Under the pieces are notes generated by a model, which worked only from the letters and a program-made list of their open reading frames with translations, was not told the DNA's origin and searched no databases. From the NCBI RefSeq assembly GCF_001189235.2, contig NZ_LFIP02000005.1, positions 434,001-498,000 on the forward strand: a stretch of 64,000 bases of DNA, given 5' to 3'. This stretch comes from Bradyrhizobium embrapense (GTDB taxonomy: Bacteria; Pseudomonadota; Alphaproteobacteria; Rhizobiales; Xanthobacteraceae). The number at the start of each line of letters is the position of its first letter. Position 1 is the stretch's first letter. A program made the translations under genes and the position numbers. Shown in pieces: positions 1-7,169 of this stretch.

Positions 1-491
1 AACGACAGGACCTCGATGAACATGACCAGCGGCAGGATGTAGATCGGAACGCCGTGGGGAACGAAGATGCTGAAGAATTTCAGGCCGTTCTTATAGAGGC
101 CGTAGATCAGCACCGTGAAGAACACCAGCAGTGCCAGCGCCGCGGTGACGATCAGGTGGCTCGCGATCGTGAATGTGTAGGGGATCACGCCGACCAGGTT
201 CGAAACGCACAGGAACATGAAGAGCGAGAAGATCAGCGGGAAGAACTTCATGCCTTCCGAGCCGGCCGTGCTGCGAATCGTCGACGCGACGAATTCGTAG
301 GAGATTTCGGCGACCGACTGCAGGCGGCCCGGAACCAGTTCCCGGCCGCTCGCCAGCATCAAGAGCGCGATCAGCAGCACCGCGATGAGCATGAAGAGCG
401 ACGAATTGGTGAAGGCGATCGTGTGATTGCCGATGTGGCCGAGCGTGAAGAGGGGCTCGATATTGAACTGGTGGATCGGGTCGATTTTCAT
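1..491 (-). CDS. atpB: ATP synthase F0 subunit a, partial (C-terminal part outside window)
   Basis: Membrane subunit a of F1F0 ATP synthase, which forms the proton half-channels against the c-ring. The gene reads leftwards from an ATG at 489-491 and is still open at base 1. About 163 residues are visible, against a family length near 250. The protein opens MKIDPIHQFNIEPLF, typical of alphaproteobacterial subunit a. Hydrophobic segments lie near residues 30-48, 83-104 and 113-135. The conserved channel arginine belongs to the missing C-terminal part. It follows atpI on the same strand with a 72-base gap, the usual start of the F0 operon. The family call is secure; only the 3' end is unseen. 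Confidence 0.95.
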   Translation of the reverse strand, partial: MKIDPIHQFNIEPLFTLGHIGNHTIAFTNSSLFMLIAVLLIALLMLASGRELVPGRLQSVAEISYEFVASTIRSTAGSEGMKFFPLIFSLFMFLCVSNLVGVIPYTFTIASHLIVTAALALLVFFTVLIYGLYKNGLKFFSIFVPHGVPIYILPLVMFIEVLS

Positions 492-563
492 CCGCGCGGC
501 TCTTGGTCCACCGGCCATCGTGCCGGTAATCGAATTTCAAATGTCGTGACTTCCCGCCAGCGC

Positions 564-935
564 TCAGCGCTTGCCCGAGGCCACGCCCGCGGACCTCACC
601 ACGTTGACCACGCCGGCAACGAAGCCGAGCAGCGTCAACACGATGAAGCCGAATGGCGACGTCGACAGCAAACGGTCGAATCCCCAGCCAATCGCCGCTC
701 CGACGGCAACGCCCGCGATCAGCTCCGAGGAAAGACGAAAACCGAGCGCCATTGCCGAAGCTCTGGCGGCACTGTCCCCGCTTTCAGTACCGGATTGATC
801 AGTCTTGCTCCTGCGGCTGTCGCGAATTTCTGACAACCGATGATCGAGACTTCCGAGCCTTGCGGAAAGCGCAGCTTCGTCGGGAGGCGATTGATCGCGA
901 CTTCCATCTGCGCCGTCGTTGGTGTTCTCAGCCAT
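564..935 (-). CDS. atpI: ATP synthase protein I (AtpI/AtpZ-type assembly factor)
   Basis: A small membrane protein that precedes the F0 genes and is thought to help assemble the c-ring. The 123 residues have a charged, Asp/Ser-rich N-terminal half (about residues 1-60). Two transmembrane helices follow, near residues 70-90 (SSELIAGVAVGAAIGWGFD) and 95-113 (PFGFIVLTLLGFVAGVVNV), with a short basic tail. The Gly-rich first helix and the Phe-Gly turn between the helices are typical of the AtpI family. It is the first gene of the atp operon reading left. Bases 936-1212 upstream separate it from a divergent gene and should hold the operon promoter, which I cannot pinpoint. Confidence 0.9.
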   Translation of the reverse strand: MAENTNDGADGSRDQSPPDEAALSARLGSLDHRLSEIRDSRRSKTDQSGTESGDSAARASAMALGFRLSSELIAGVAVGAAIGWGFDRLLSTSPFGFIVLTLLGFVAGVVNVVRSAGVASGKR

Positions 936-1212
936 GCTGCAAACACTAACCGATGCCGCGGATGATGGAAATTGCGCCCGTCCCCGTCAAAAGCCGCGCG
1001 GACCATACTTACCGAGTCTAATCAAGTCAAGATTGCGTCGTAACCGCTTATTGCTTTGATTCTGCTGGTTTTATTTGGAGATATTCAAGGTCAGAGTGAC
1101 GCAGTGTTCGCAGTGCAGCAGCTAGTATGCTGTGAAGCGATGTTGTCTGGCATTTCCCGCTCTGCCGGGATCGCCGAAAGTTCTTATCCTCCTCGTGCAG
1201 TCAAGGTTCCGT

Positions 1213-1836
1213 ATGCCACGCCAGATCGATTACTACTTCTCGCTGCAATCACCCTGGGCCTATATCGGTCACAAGCCCTTCGTTCGGCTCGTAAATACTT
1301 ACGATCTCAAGGTAAATTGCCGGCCCGTGCTGCTGGTCGATCTGTTCTCGGAGACCGGTGGGCTGCCGCTCGCCCAGCGCCATCCGGTGCGACAGCGCTA
1401 CCGGATGATCGAGTTGCAGCGCTGGCGCGACAAGCGCGGGCTGAATTTTCACCTGCAGCCGGCCAATTGGCCGTTCAATGGGCGGCTTGCCGACGGCGTT
1501 GTGATTGCGCTGCTCGAGGCCGGGCTCGATCCCGAGCCATTCTTGCAACGGGCCTATCCTGCGATATGGGAGAATGAGCTCAACCTTGCCGACGCTGCGA
1601 CGCTGGTGAAGCTCGCCGACGATGCCGGCTTGCCCGGCCGGCAGGTGGTGGAGCGCTCCGCCTCTGATGCGATCAGCGCGGCCTATGAGCAGAATCGCCA
1701 AGCTGCATTGGACGCGGGCGTGTTCGGCTCGCCCGGCTATGTGCTCGATGGCGAGGTGTTCTGGGGGCAGGATCGGATCGAATTGCTCGAGGACGCGTTG
1801 AAGTCAGGTCGCAAGCCCTATAGCTCTGTGGTTTAG
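1213..1836 (+). CDS. DsbA-fold oxidoreductase, 2-hydroxychromene-2-carboxylate isomerase-like
   Basis: A 207-residue thioredoxin-like protein of the DSBA / HCCA isomerase / GST-kappa group. The N-terminus (YYFSLQSPWAYIG, about residues 6-18) is the hallmark strand and Ser-Pro-Trp-Ala-Tyr loop, in which the Ser replaces the thioredoxin Cys and contacts glutathione. A helical insertion occupies the middle. The C-terminal part carries GVFGSPGYVLDGEVFWGQDR (about 176-195), the cis-Pro loop and final strand of the fold. I chose the ATG at 1213, where homology to the family begins; upstream in-frame codons look non-coding. Members act in aromatic compound degradation, but the substrate here cannot be read from sequence. 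Confidence 0.85.
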   Translation: MPRQIDYYFSLQSPWAYIGHKPFVRLVNTYDLKVNCRPVLLVDLFSETGGLPLAQRHPVRQRYRMIELQRWRDKRGLNFHLQPANWPFNGRLADGVVIALLEAGLDPEPFLQRAYPAIWENELNLADAATLVKLADDAGLPGRQVVERSASDAISAAYEQNRQAALDAGVFGSPGYVLDGEVFWGQDRIELLEDALKSGRKPYSSVV

Positions 1837-1867
1837 GGGCAGGAATCAGGTTGAGGCGGAGCAAGCC

Positions 1868-2377
1868 ATGCCCATCGCGATGTCGTCCTCGAAATTGTCC
1901 ATCGCAGTTGTTGCCATCCTGATCTCAAGCGGCGCGGCGCTCGCGCAATCTGCGCCCGATTCCGAGAACGGCCGCTACGCGCTGTCGCCGGCCGGCGATG
2001 GCTTCCTGCGGCTCGACACCCGCACCGGTGCGGTCTCGACCTGCACCAATTCCAGCGCCGGCTGGGCCTGTTACATGGTGCCCGACGAGCGGGCGGCGCT
2101 GGATGCCGAGATCGGGCGCCTGCAAACCGACAATGACCGGCTCAAAGGCGAGCTCGCCGCGCGCGCGCCATCGGCCAAGACCGACGAGGCGCTGCCGAAA
2201 TCGGATCAGCTGAAGAAGCCGGAGCCGAAGGTCGCAGAGGGCGAGCGCAAGATCGAGATTCCGCTGCCGAGCGACCGCGACATGGATCGCATGATGTCGT
2301 TCGTCGAGCGGGCCTGGCGGCGCCTGATCGAGATGGCCAACCGCGTGCAGCGCGACGTCAATGGCGGCAAGATTTGA
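1868..2377 (+). CDS. Conserved exported hypothetical protein with coiled-coil segment
   Basis: A 169-residue protein of unknown function. It has a Sec signal peptide (hydrophobic core SIAVVAILISSGAALAQ, cleavage after ALA-Q near residue 27). A short domain with two cysteines (TCTNSSAGWACYMV) follows, then a heptad-like stretch (AALDAEIGRLQTDNDRLKGE) that predicts a coiled coil. A Lys/Pro/Glu-rich linker and a basic amphipathic C-terminus complete it. An internal ATG at 1880 is an alternative start. It lies 31 bases after the isomerase gene and may be cotranscribed. It probably acts in the periplasm or on the inner membrane; the role is unknown. Confidence 0.7.
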   Translation: MPIAMSSSKLSIAVVAILISSGAALAQSAPDSENGRYALSPAGDGFLRLDTRTGAVSTCTNSSAGWACYMVPDERAALDAEIGRLQTDNDRLKGELAARAPSAKTDEALPKSDQLKKPEPKVAEGERKIEIPLPSDRDMDRMMSFVERAWRRLIEMANRVQRDVNGGKI

Positions 2378-2392
2378 TTTTGCTTGCGCAAT

Positions 2393-2419
2393 GTCGTCCC
2401 GGCCTTCGCCGGGATGACG
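2393..2419. repeat. REP-like palindromic repeat (CCGGC-CTTC-GCCGG family)
   Basis: A 27-base palindromic unit with core CCCGGCCTTCGCCGGGA lies just after the stop of the preceding gene. The same core recurs at 32650-32673 and as an inverted pair at 58191-58312. This marks it as a dispersed intergenic repeat, and it could fold into a short hairpin in the transcript. Confidence 0.75.
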
Positions 2420-2432
2420 TGTAGAGAGCCAG

Positions 2433-2906
2433 ATGAATTCATCGAAACAAGTGTCCCGCTCGGCGCTGTCCGCCGTCTCGGCCTCCACCATCGTCAGCTC
2501 GCGCCTGACGGTCGAAACGCTTGGCGCAGGCTTCACCGACATCACGCGCGAGGTCGCGAAATTCCTGCGCGACGCGCGCGCCGGCGAGGGTGCGGTGACG
2601 CTGTTCATCCGTCACACCTCGGCCTCGCTGACGATCCAGGAGAATGCCGATCCGACGGTGCTGGTCGATCTGATGACGGCGCTCGATCGCGCGGCGCCCG
2701 AGGACGGCGGCTGGCGTCACGACACCGAAGGTCCCGACGACATGCCGGCGCACATCAAGACCATGCTGACGGCGACCTCGCTGCAGGTCCCGGTGCTCGA
2801 CGGCGAGATGGCGCTCGGCACCTGGCAGGGCATCTATCTGATCGAGCATCGTGCCAGAGCGCACCGACGCGAGATCGTGCTGCAATTCATCGGTGCCACG
2901 CGCTGA
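2433..2906 (+). CDS. YjbQ family protein (UPF0047), secondary thiamine-phosphate synthase-like
   Basis: A 157-residue member of the YjbQ/UPF0047 family. Some homologues show weak thiamine-phosphate synthase activity and the physiological role is unsettled. Signature blocks are RHTSASLTIQENADP (about residues 63-77), HDTEGPDDMPAHIKTML (about 97-113) and LGTWQGIYLIEHR (about 129-141). These supply the conserved His residues that bind a ligand or metal. The first ~25 residues are Ser-rich and variable. It is transcribed towards the convergent MFS gene and ends just before a strong bidirectional hairpin at 2921-2973. Confidence 0.9.
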   Translation: MNSSKQVSRSALSAVSASTIVSSRLTVETLGAGFTDITREVAKFLRDARAGEGAVTLFIRHTSASLTIQENADPTVLVDLMTALDRAAPEDGGWRHDTEGPDDMPAHIKTMLTATSLQVPVLDGEMALGTWQGIYLIEHRARAHRREIVLQFIGATR

Positions 2907-2920
2907 CGCGTTCGATTTGA

Positions 2921-2973
2921 CAATCAAAATGATATCGGCCGCGGATCGCTCCGCGGCCGATGCATTTTGATTG
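2921..2973. terminator. Bidirectional intrinsic terminator between yjbQ-like and MFS genes
   Basis: A perfect 12-bp GC-rich stem (ATCGGCCGCGGA at 2934-2945 paired with 2950-2961, loop TCGC) is flanked by an outer perfect 11-bp inverted repeat (CAATCAAAATG at 2921-2931 with 2963-2973). The outer arms put A-rich sequence before and T-rich sequence after the stem on both strands. That fits termination of both converging genes. Confidence 0.85.
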
Positions 2974-2985
2974 CGGTGTCGACGA

Positions 2986-4650
2986 TCAGGTCTTGGTGAT
3001 GTCGACGTCCTTGGTTTCCGGAATGAACAGCGCGCCGACTACGACGGTGATCGCCGCGAAGATGATCGGATACCAGAGACCGGAGTAGATATCGCCGGTC
3101 GAAGCGGTGATCGCGAACGCAGTCGCCGGGAGCAAGCCGCCGAACCAGCCGTTGCCGATGTGATAGGGCAGCGACATCGAGGTGTAGCGGATGCGGGTCG
3201 GGAACAGTTCGACCAGCATCGCGGCGATCGGGCCGTAGACCATGGTGACGTAGAGCACCAGGATGAACAGCAGCCCGATGATTGCTGCGACCTGCGGACG
3301 GAAGACGTCGAACGGGTTCGACATCTTCACGATGCCGGCGTCACCCGGCTTCGGATAGCCCGCCGCCTGCACCGCGGCGAGGATCGCGGGGTTCGACGTC
3401 TTGGCGTCCGTGTACGGCACTTCCTTGTCGTTGACGGTGACCTTCACCGGCGACCCGGCCGGGCCCGGTACGGTGGAGTACTTCACCGACGACTGGGCGA
3501 GGAAGGCGCGGGCGGTGTCGCAGGGCGCCGTGAAGACGCGGGTGCCGACCGGGTTGAACAGATCGCCGCAACCGGCGGGATCGGCCACGACCTGCACCTT
3601 GACCGTCTCATAGGCCTTCTCCAGCGCCGGGTTGGCGTTGGTCGTGATCATTTTGAAGATCGGGAACAGGGTCAGTGCGCCGATCAGGCAGCCTGCCAGG
3701 ATGATCGGCTTGCGGCCGATCTTGTCCGACAGCGCGCCGAACACCAGGAAGAAGCCGGTGCCGAGTAGCAGCGCCCAGGCGATCAGGAGGTTGGCGGTGT
3801 AGCCGTCGACCTTCAGGATCGATTGCAGGAAGAACAGCGCGTAGAACTGGCCCGTGTACCAGATCACCGCCTGGCCCATGGTGAGGCCGAGCAGTGCGAG
3901 GATCACGATCTTGGCGTTGGCCCAGTTCGCGAACGCTTCGGTCAGCGGCGCCTTGGAGGTCTTGCCTTCCTCCTTCATCCGCTGGAACACCGGCGATTCG
4001 TTCAGCCGCAGACGGATCCAGACCGAGATGCCGAGCAGCAGCACCGACACCAGGAACGGAATGCGCCAGCCCCAATCGGCGAAGTCCTTCTCGCCGGTGA
4101 AGGTGCGGGTGAACAGGATCACGAGCAGCGACAGGAACAGTCCGAGCGTTGCCGTGGTCTGGATGAACGAGGTGTAGTAGCCGCGCTTGCCCTGCGGGGC
4201 ATGCTCGGCGACGTAGGTCGCCGCACCGCCATACTCACCGCCGAGGGCGAGGCCCTGCAACAGGCGCAGCGAGATCAGGATGATCGGTGCTGCGATGCCG
4301 ATGGTCTTGGCGCTGGGCAACAGGCCGACGATGAAGGTCGACAGACCCATGATCAGGATCGTGACGAGGAAGGTGTATTTGCGGCCGACGATGTCGCCGA
4401 CCCGGCCGAACACGATGGCGCCGAACGGGCGCACCAAGAAGCCCGCGGCAAAGGCCAGCAACGCGAAGATGTCACGCGTCGCCGGCGGATAATCGGAGAA
4501 GAACTGCGCGCCGATGATGCCGGCCAGCGAACCGTAGAGATAGAAGTCGTACCACTCGAACACGGTGCCGAGCGACGACGCCAGGATGACGAACCGCTCA
4601 TCCTTTGTCATGCCGGCGGGCCGTGCCGAAGTTGCAGTCATAGTGGACAT
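2986..4650 (-). CDS. MFS transporter, metabolite:H+ symporter (MHS) type, with extra loop
   Basis: A 554-residue proton-coupled metabolite importer of the inner membrane. Family marks are RPFGAIVFGRVGDIVGRK (about residues 72-89) in the first cytoplasmic loop, RLLQGLALGGEYGGA (about 129-143) and DKIGRKP between TM8 and TM9. MHS relatives move dicarboxylates, proline/betaine, shikimate or monocarboxylates. Usual length is about 430-450; the excess is a ~110-residue insertion (about residues 334-446) with two cysteines, between hydrophobic segments. The gene diverges from the CrbR-like regulator at 4966. With a CrbS-like kinase nearby, a small carboxylate such as acetate or propionate is a reasonable but unproven substrate. 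Confidence 0.88.
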   Translation of the reverse strand: MSTMTATSARPAGMTKDERFVILASSLGTVFEWYDFYLYGSLAGIIGAQFFSDYPPATRDIFALLAFAAGFLVRPFGAIVFGRVGDIVGRKYTFLVTILIMGLSTFIVGLLPSAKTIGIAAPIILISLRLLQGLALGGEYGGAATYVAEHAPQGKRGYYTSFIQTTATLGLFLSLLVILFTRTFTGEKDFADWGWRIPFLVSVLLLGISVWIRLRLNESPVFQRMKEEGKTSKAPLTEAFANWANAKIVILALLGLTMGQAVIWYTGQFYALFFLQSILKVDGYTANLLIAWALLLGTGFFLVFGALSDKIGRKPIILAGCLIGALTLFPIFKMITTNANPALEKAYETVKVQVVADPAGCGDLFNPVGTRVFTAPCDTARAFLAQSSVKYSTVPGPAGSPVKVTVNDKEVPYTDAKTSNPAILAAVQAAGYPKPGDAGIVKMSNPFDVFRPQVAAIIGLLFILVLYVTMVYGPIAAMLVELFPTRIRYTSMSLPYHIGNGWFGGLLPATAFAITASTGDIYSGLWYPIIFAAITVVVGALFIPETKDVDITKT

Positions 4651-4965
4651 CTGGATTGCTCCCCCCGAATTATTGTTGCCATGCTCGCCCCCGGCTGGCG
4701 GGTTAAGCCCGAACGGGCCTTAGGCTTAAGTCGAGGGTAACATCGCAGTGAAACCCGCCCCAATAAGACTTTTGGCTTTTGCACGCTTGAACCTATCTTG
4801 AGAGGCGAGGGCCGGATGGAACGCCCCCGCGTGCGTCTATTGCGGCGCACAAGCTCGGCGGGTTAACTGCGTTGGCATCTGGTATTATCAAGAGCTTGCG
4901 TGGTACTGCCGCGCGGGTGACAACCGAACGGCGTGGGCTTCCCGAGGCACGCTTGTGGGACTGAG
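4651..4965. other. Divergent intergenic region between MFS and response-regulator genes
   Basis: 315 bases with no credible gene. It must contain promoters for both flanking genes. A weak sigma70-like pair reading rightwards is TTGGCT at 4772-4777 and TATCTT at 4794-4799 with a 16-base spacer. I see no clear operator repeat. Confidence 0.4.
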
Positions 4966-5640
4966 ATGACTGCTGCTGCCAATACTCATCTTGTCATCGC
5001 CGACGACCATCCGCTGTTCCGGGATGCGTTGCGTCAGGCGGTGTCCAGCGTCGTGAGTTCAGCCACGATCAGCGAGGCCGGATCGTTCGAGGACCTGACC
5101 GCCCTGTTGGAACGCGACTCCGAGGTCGACCTGATCCTGCTCGATTTGAGCATGCCGGGGATCAGCGGTTTCTCCGGCCTGATCTATCTGCGGGCGCAAT
5201 ATCCGGCGATTCCGGTGGTCATCGTGTCCGCCAGCGACGATGCCGGAACCATCCGCCGCTCGCTCGATTTCGGCGCCTCCGGTTTTATCCCCAAGCGCTT
5301 CGGCGTCGACACCCTGCGTGACGCCATCATGAAGGTGATGGAGGGCGACGTCTGGGTTCCGCCGGACACCGATCTGTCGGCGGCCGGCGATCCCGACATG
5401 ACGCGGCTGCGCGACCGTCTGGTGACGCTGACCCCGCAGCAGGTGCGGGTGCTGATGATGCTGTCCGAGGGGTTGCTCAACAAGCAGATCGCCTACGAGC
5501 TCGGCGTCTCCGAAGCGACCATCAAGGCTCATGTTTCGGCCATCCTGCAGAAGCTCGGCGTCGAAAGCCGGACGCAAGCCGTGATCGCCGCCGCCAAGAT
5601 CGCCGGCGGCCAATGGCGGCAGGGCACGCCTTCGACGTAA
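4966..5640 (+). CDS. crbR: LuxR/NarL-family response regulator, CrbR-like
   Basis: A 224-residue cytoplasmic two-component response regulator. The receiver domain spans about residues 8-125, with the acidic pocket in IADDHPLF, phospho-acceptor Asp in LILLDLSMPG, the Ser switch in VIVSASDD and the Lys in FIPKRFG. A LuxR-type HTH spans about 150-215 (LTPQQVRVLMMLSEGLLNKQ, then ATIKAHVSAILQKLGV). I took the ATG at 4966 because the receiver starts right after it. CrbR in gammaproteobacteria activates acetyl-CoA synthetase genes with the SSS-linked kinase CrbS. A CrbS-like kinase lies at 7170-10679, so the pairing is likely. The exact symbol is an inference. Confidence 0.8.
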   Translation: MTAAANTHLVIADDHPLFRDALRQAVSSVVSSATISEAGSFEDLTALLERDSEVDLILLDLSMPGISGFSGLIYLRAQYPAIPVVIVSASDDAGTIRRSLDFGASGFIPKRFGVDTLRDAIMKVMEGDVWVPPDTDLSAAGDPDMTRLRDRLVTLTPQQVRVLMMLSEGLLNKQIAYELGVSEATIKAHVSAILQKLGVESRTQAVIAAAKIAGGQWRQGTPST

Positions 5641-5798
5641 TCCCTGCCAACTCGGCGGCATTGCGAGCCGACGGGTGACATGAACCGCGGGCGGCCGCGA
5701 CGCCATCTAGTTCCCCTGTTGAGTGTGCATCGGTCGAAAACCGGGTATTCTGCCCGGCATCGGCCCGTGAGAGGCCGTGTGCTTTTGGGGAGAACGCC

Positions 5799-6977
5799 AT
5801 GACCTCTGTAACCCGCGCCGCCGGATTGTCTCTAGCGACAGCAATCCTGCTCGGTGCCGGCTCTTTCACCTGCGCTCTGGCCAGGCCGCTGATGATCGTC
5901 GGCCTCGACGAGAAGCTGTTGTGGGACGACGATGGCAAGCCGGTGCTGTCAGCGCCCGGCAAGGATCAGGTGCTGATCGTCGATCTCGCCGATCCCGAGA
6001 ACCCGAAGATTGCGGCTGCTCTCCCATTGAAGAACTCGGTGGTCGGCCCCCCGGTCAACGTCGCTATCGATCCGACCGGAACAGTGGCGCTGGTCGCGGA
6101 TTCCGTGGACGTGGTGAAGGAAGGCGACGCTCTGAAGCAGGTGCCGGACAACAAGATCTATGTGATCGATCTCAAGGCGACCCCGCCCAAGCTGGCAGCG
6201 ACCATTGTGGGCGGAAAGCAGCCATCGGGGTTGAGCTTCAGTCCCGACGGCAAGATGGCGTTGGTCGCCAACCGCGGCGACAATTCGATCAGCGTATTGT
6301 CGGTCGACGGCACTGACGTCAAGGTCACCGACACGATACCGATGCCTGACAGTGTCGCGCATGTCGCGTTCGCGCCAGACGGCAAGCACGCACTGGCCGT
6401 GCGTTTTCCCGCGCACAAGATATCGGTGCTCGACGTCGCCGGAGACAAGATCACCTACAACAAGATGGACCTGCCGGCCGGCCAGTGGCCTTACAACGTC
6501 GCAGTGACCCCGAACAGCAAGATCGCGTTGACGTCGGACAATGGCAATGCAGGTGCGTCGGACGGCAGCGTCGACACGACCAGCGTCATCGACCTCGAAG
6601 CGAAGCCGCCGCGCATCATCGACCGCGTGGTGGTCGGCGATGGACCGGAGGGGCTTGCCGTCAGTCCGAAGGGGGACCTCGCAGTCGCAGTGATCCTGCG
6701 CGGCTCGAACATGAAGAATGCGTTCTTCTATGAAAAGAACGGCAGCGTCTCGGTCCTGAAGATCGACGGCAAGAAAGTGATCAAGACCGGAGATATCGAA
6801 GTCGGCGGCCTGCCTGAGGCAGCCGTCTTCACGCCTGACGGAAAATACATCCTGGTCGGGAACTACCTCAGCCAGGACTTCTCGATCCTCAAGGTCGACG
6901 GAACAAACGTCACCGACACCGGCAAGCACTTTCAGGTGCCGGGGCACCCGGCGTCGGCCCGAATGGGGCCGAACTGA
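5799..6977 (+). CDS. Exported YVTN/lactonase-type beta-propeller protein
   Basis: A 392-residue periplasmic protein with a Sec signal peptide (LSLATAILLGAGSFTCALA, cleaved near residue 29). It has a seven-bladed propeller of repeats such as PSGLSFSPDGKMALVANRGD (about residues 142-161), VAHVAFAPDGKHALAV (about 187-202), GPEGLAVSPKGDLAVAV and LPEAAVFTPDGKYILVGNY. The recurring [GP]-x-[SP]PDGK-x-[AI]LV pattern identifies the YVTN / 6-phosphogluconolactonase-like fold. Function is not predictable: relatives bind ligands or act as lactonases. It sits between the putative crbR and crbS genes, convergent with crbS, so it may belong to the same regulon. Confidence 0.82.
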   Translation: MTSVTRAAGLSLATAILLGAGSFTCALARPLMIVGLDEKLLWDDDGKPVLSAPGKDQVLIVDLADPENPKIAAALPLKNSVVGPPVNVAIDPTGTVALVADSVDVVKEGDALKQVPDNKIYVIDLKATPPKLAATIVGGKQPSGLSFSPDGKMALVANRGDNSISVLSVDGTDVKVTDTIPMPDSVAHVAFAPDGKHALAVRFPAHKISVLDVAGDKITYNKMDLPAGQWPYNVAVTPNSKIALTSDNGNAGASDGSVDTTSVIDLEAKPPRIIDRVVVGDGPEGLAVSPKGDLAVAVILRGSNMKNAFFYEKNGSVSVLKIDGKKVIKTGDIEVGGLPEAAVFTPDGKYILVGNYLSQDFSILKVDGTNVTDTGKHFQVPGHPASARMGPN

Positions 6978-7066
6978 ACCGACGCTTGATGATCTTGCGA
7001 TGCAATCTCGTCGCATCATCTAAAGCGGGATGAGTTTTGGTTAAATCGGCTTGCCGCGGTCTCGGT

Positions 7067-7095
7067 TCACCTCTCCCCAAGGGAGAGGTGAACCT
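7067..7095. repeat. Palindromic intergenic element between convergent genes
   Basis: A GTTCACCTCTCCCC arm and a GGGAGAGGTGAAC arm form a near-perfect hairpin between two convergent genes. It may act as a terminator or be a copy of a dispersed repeat; related CTCTCCCC / GGGGAG motifs recur near 31868-32030. No long T-run follows. Confidence 0.55.
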
Positions 7096-7169
7096 CCGAT
7101 GCCGATCCAGCTTGACCTAATCTCATCGCGCTCCAGCGCGAGATGCGCGCCCGGATTGCATCGCTGCCA

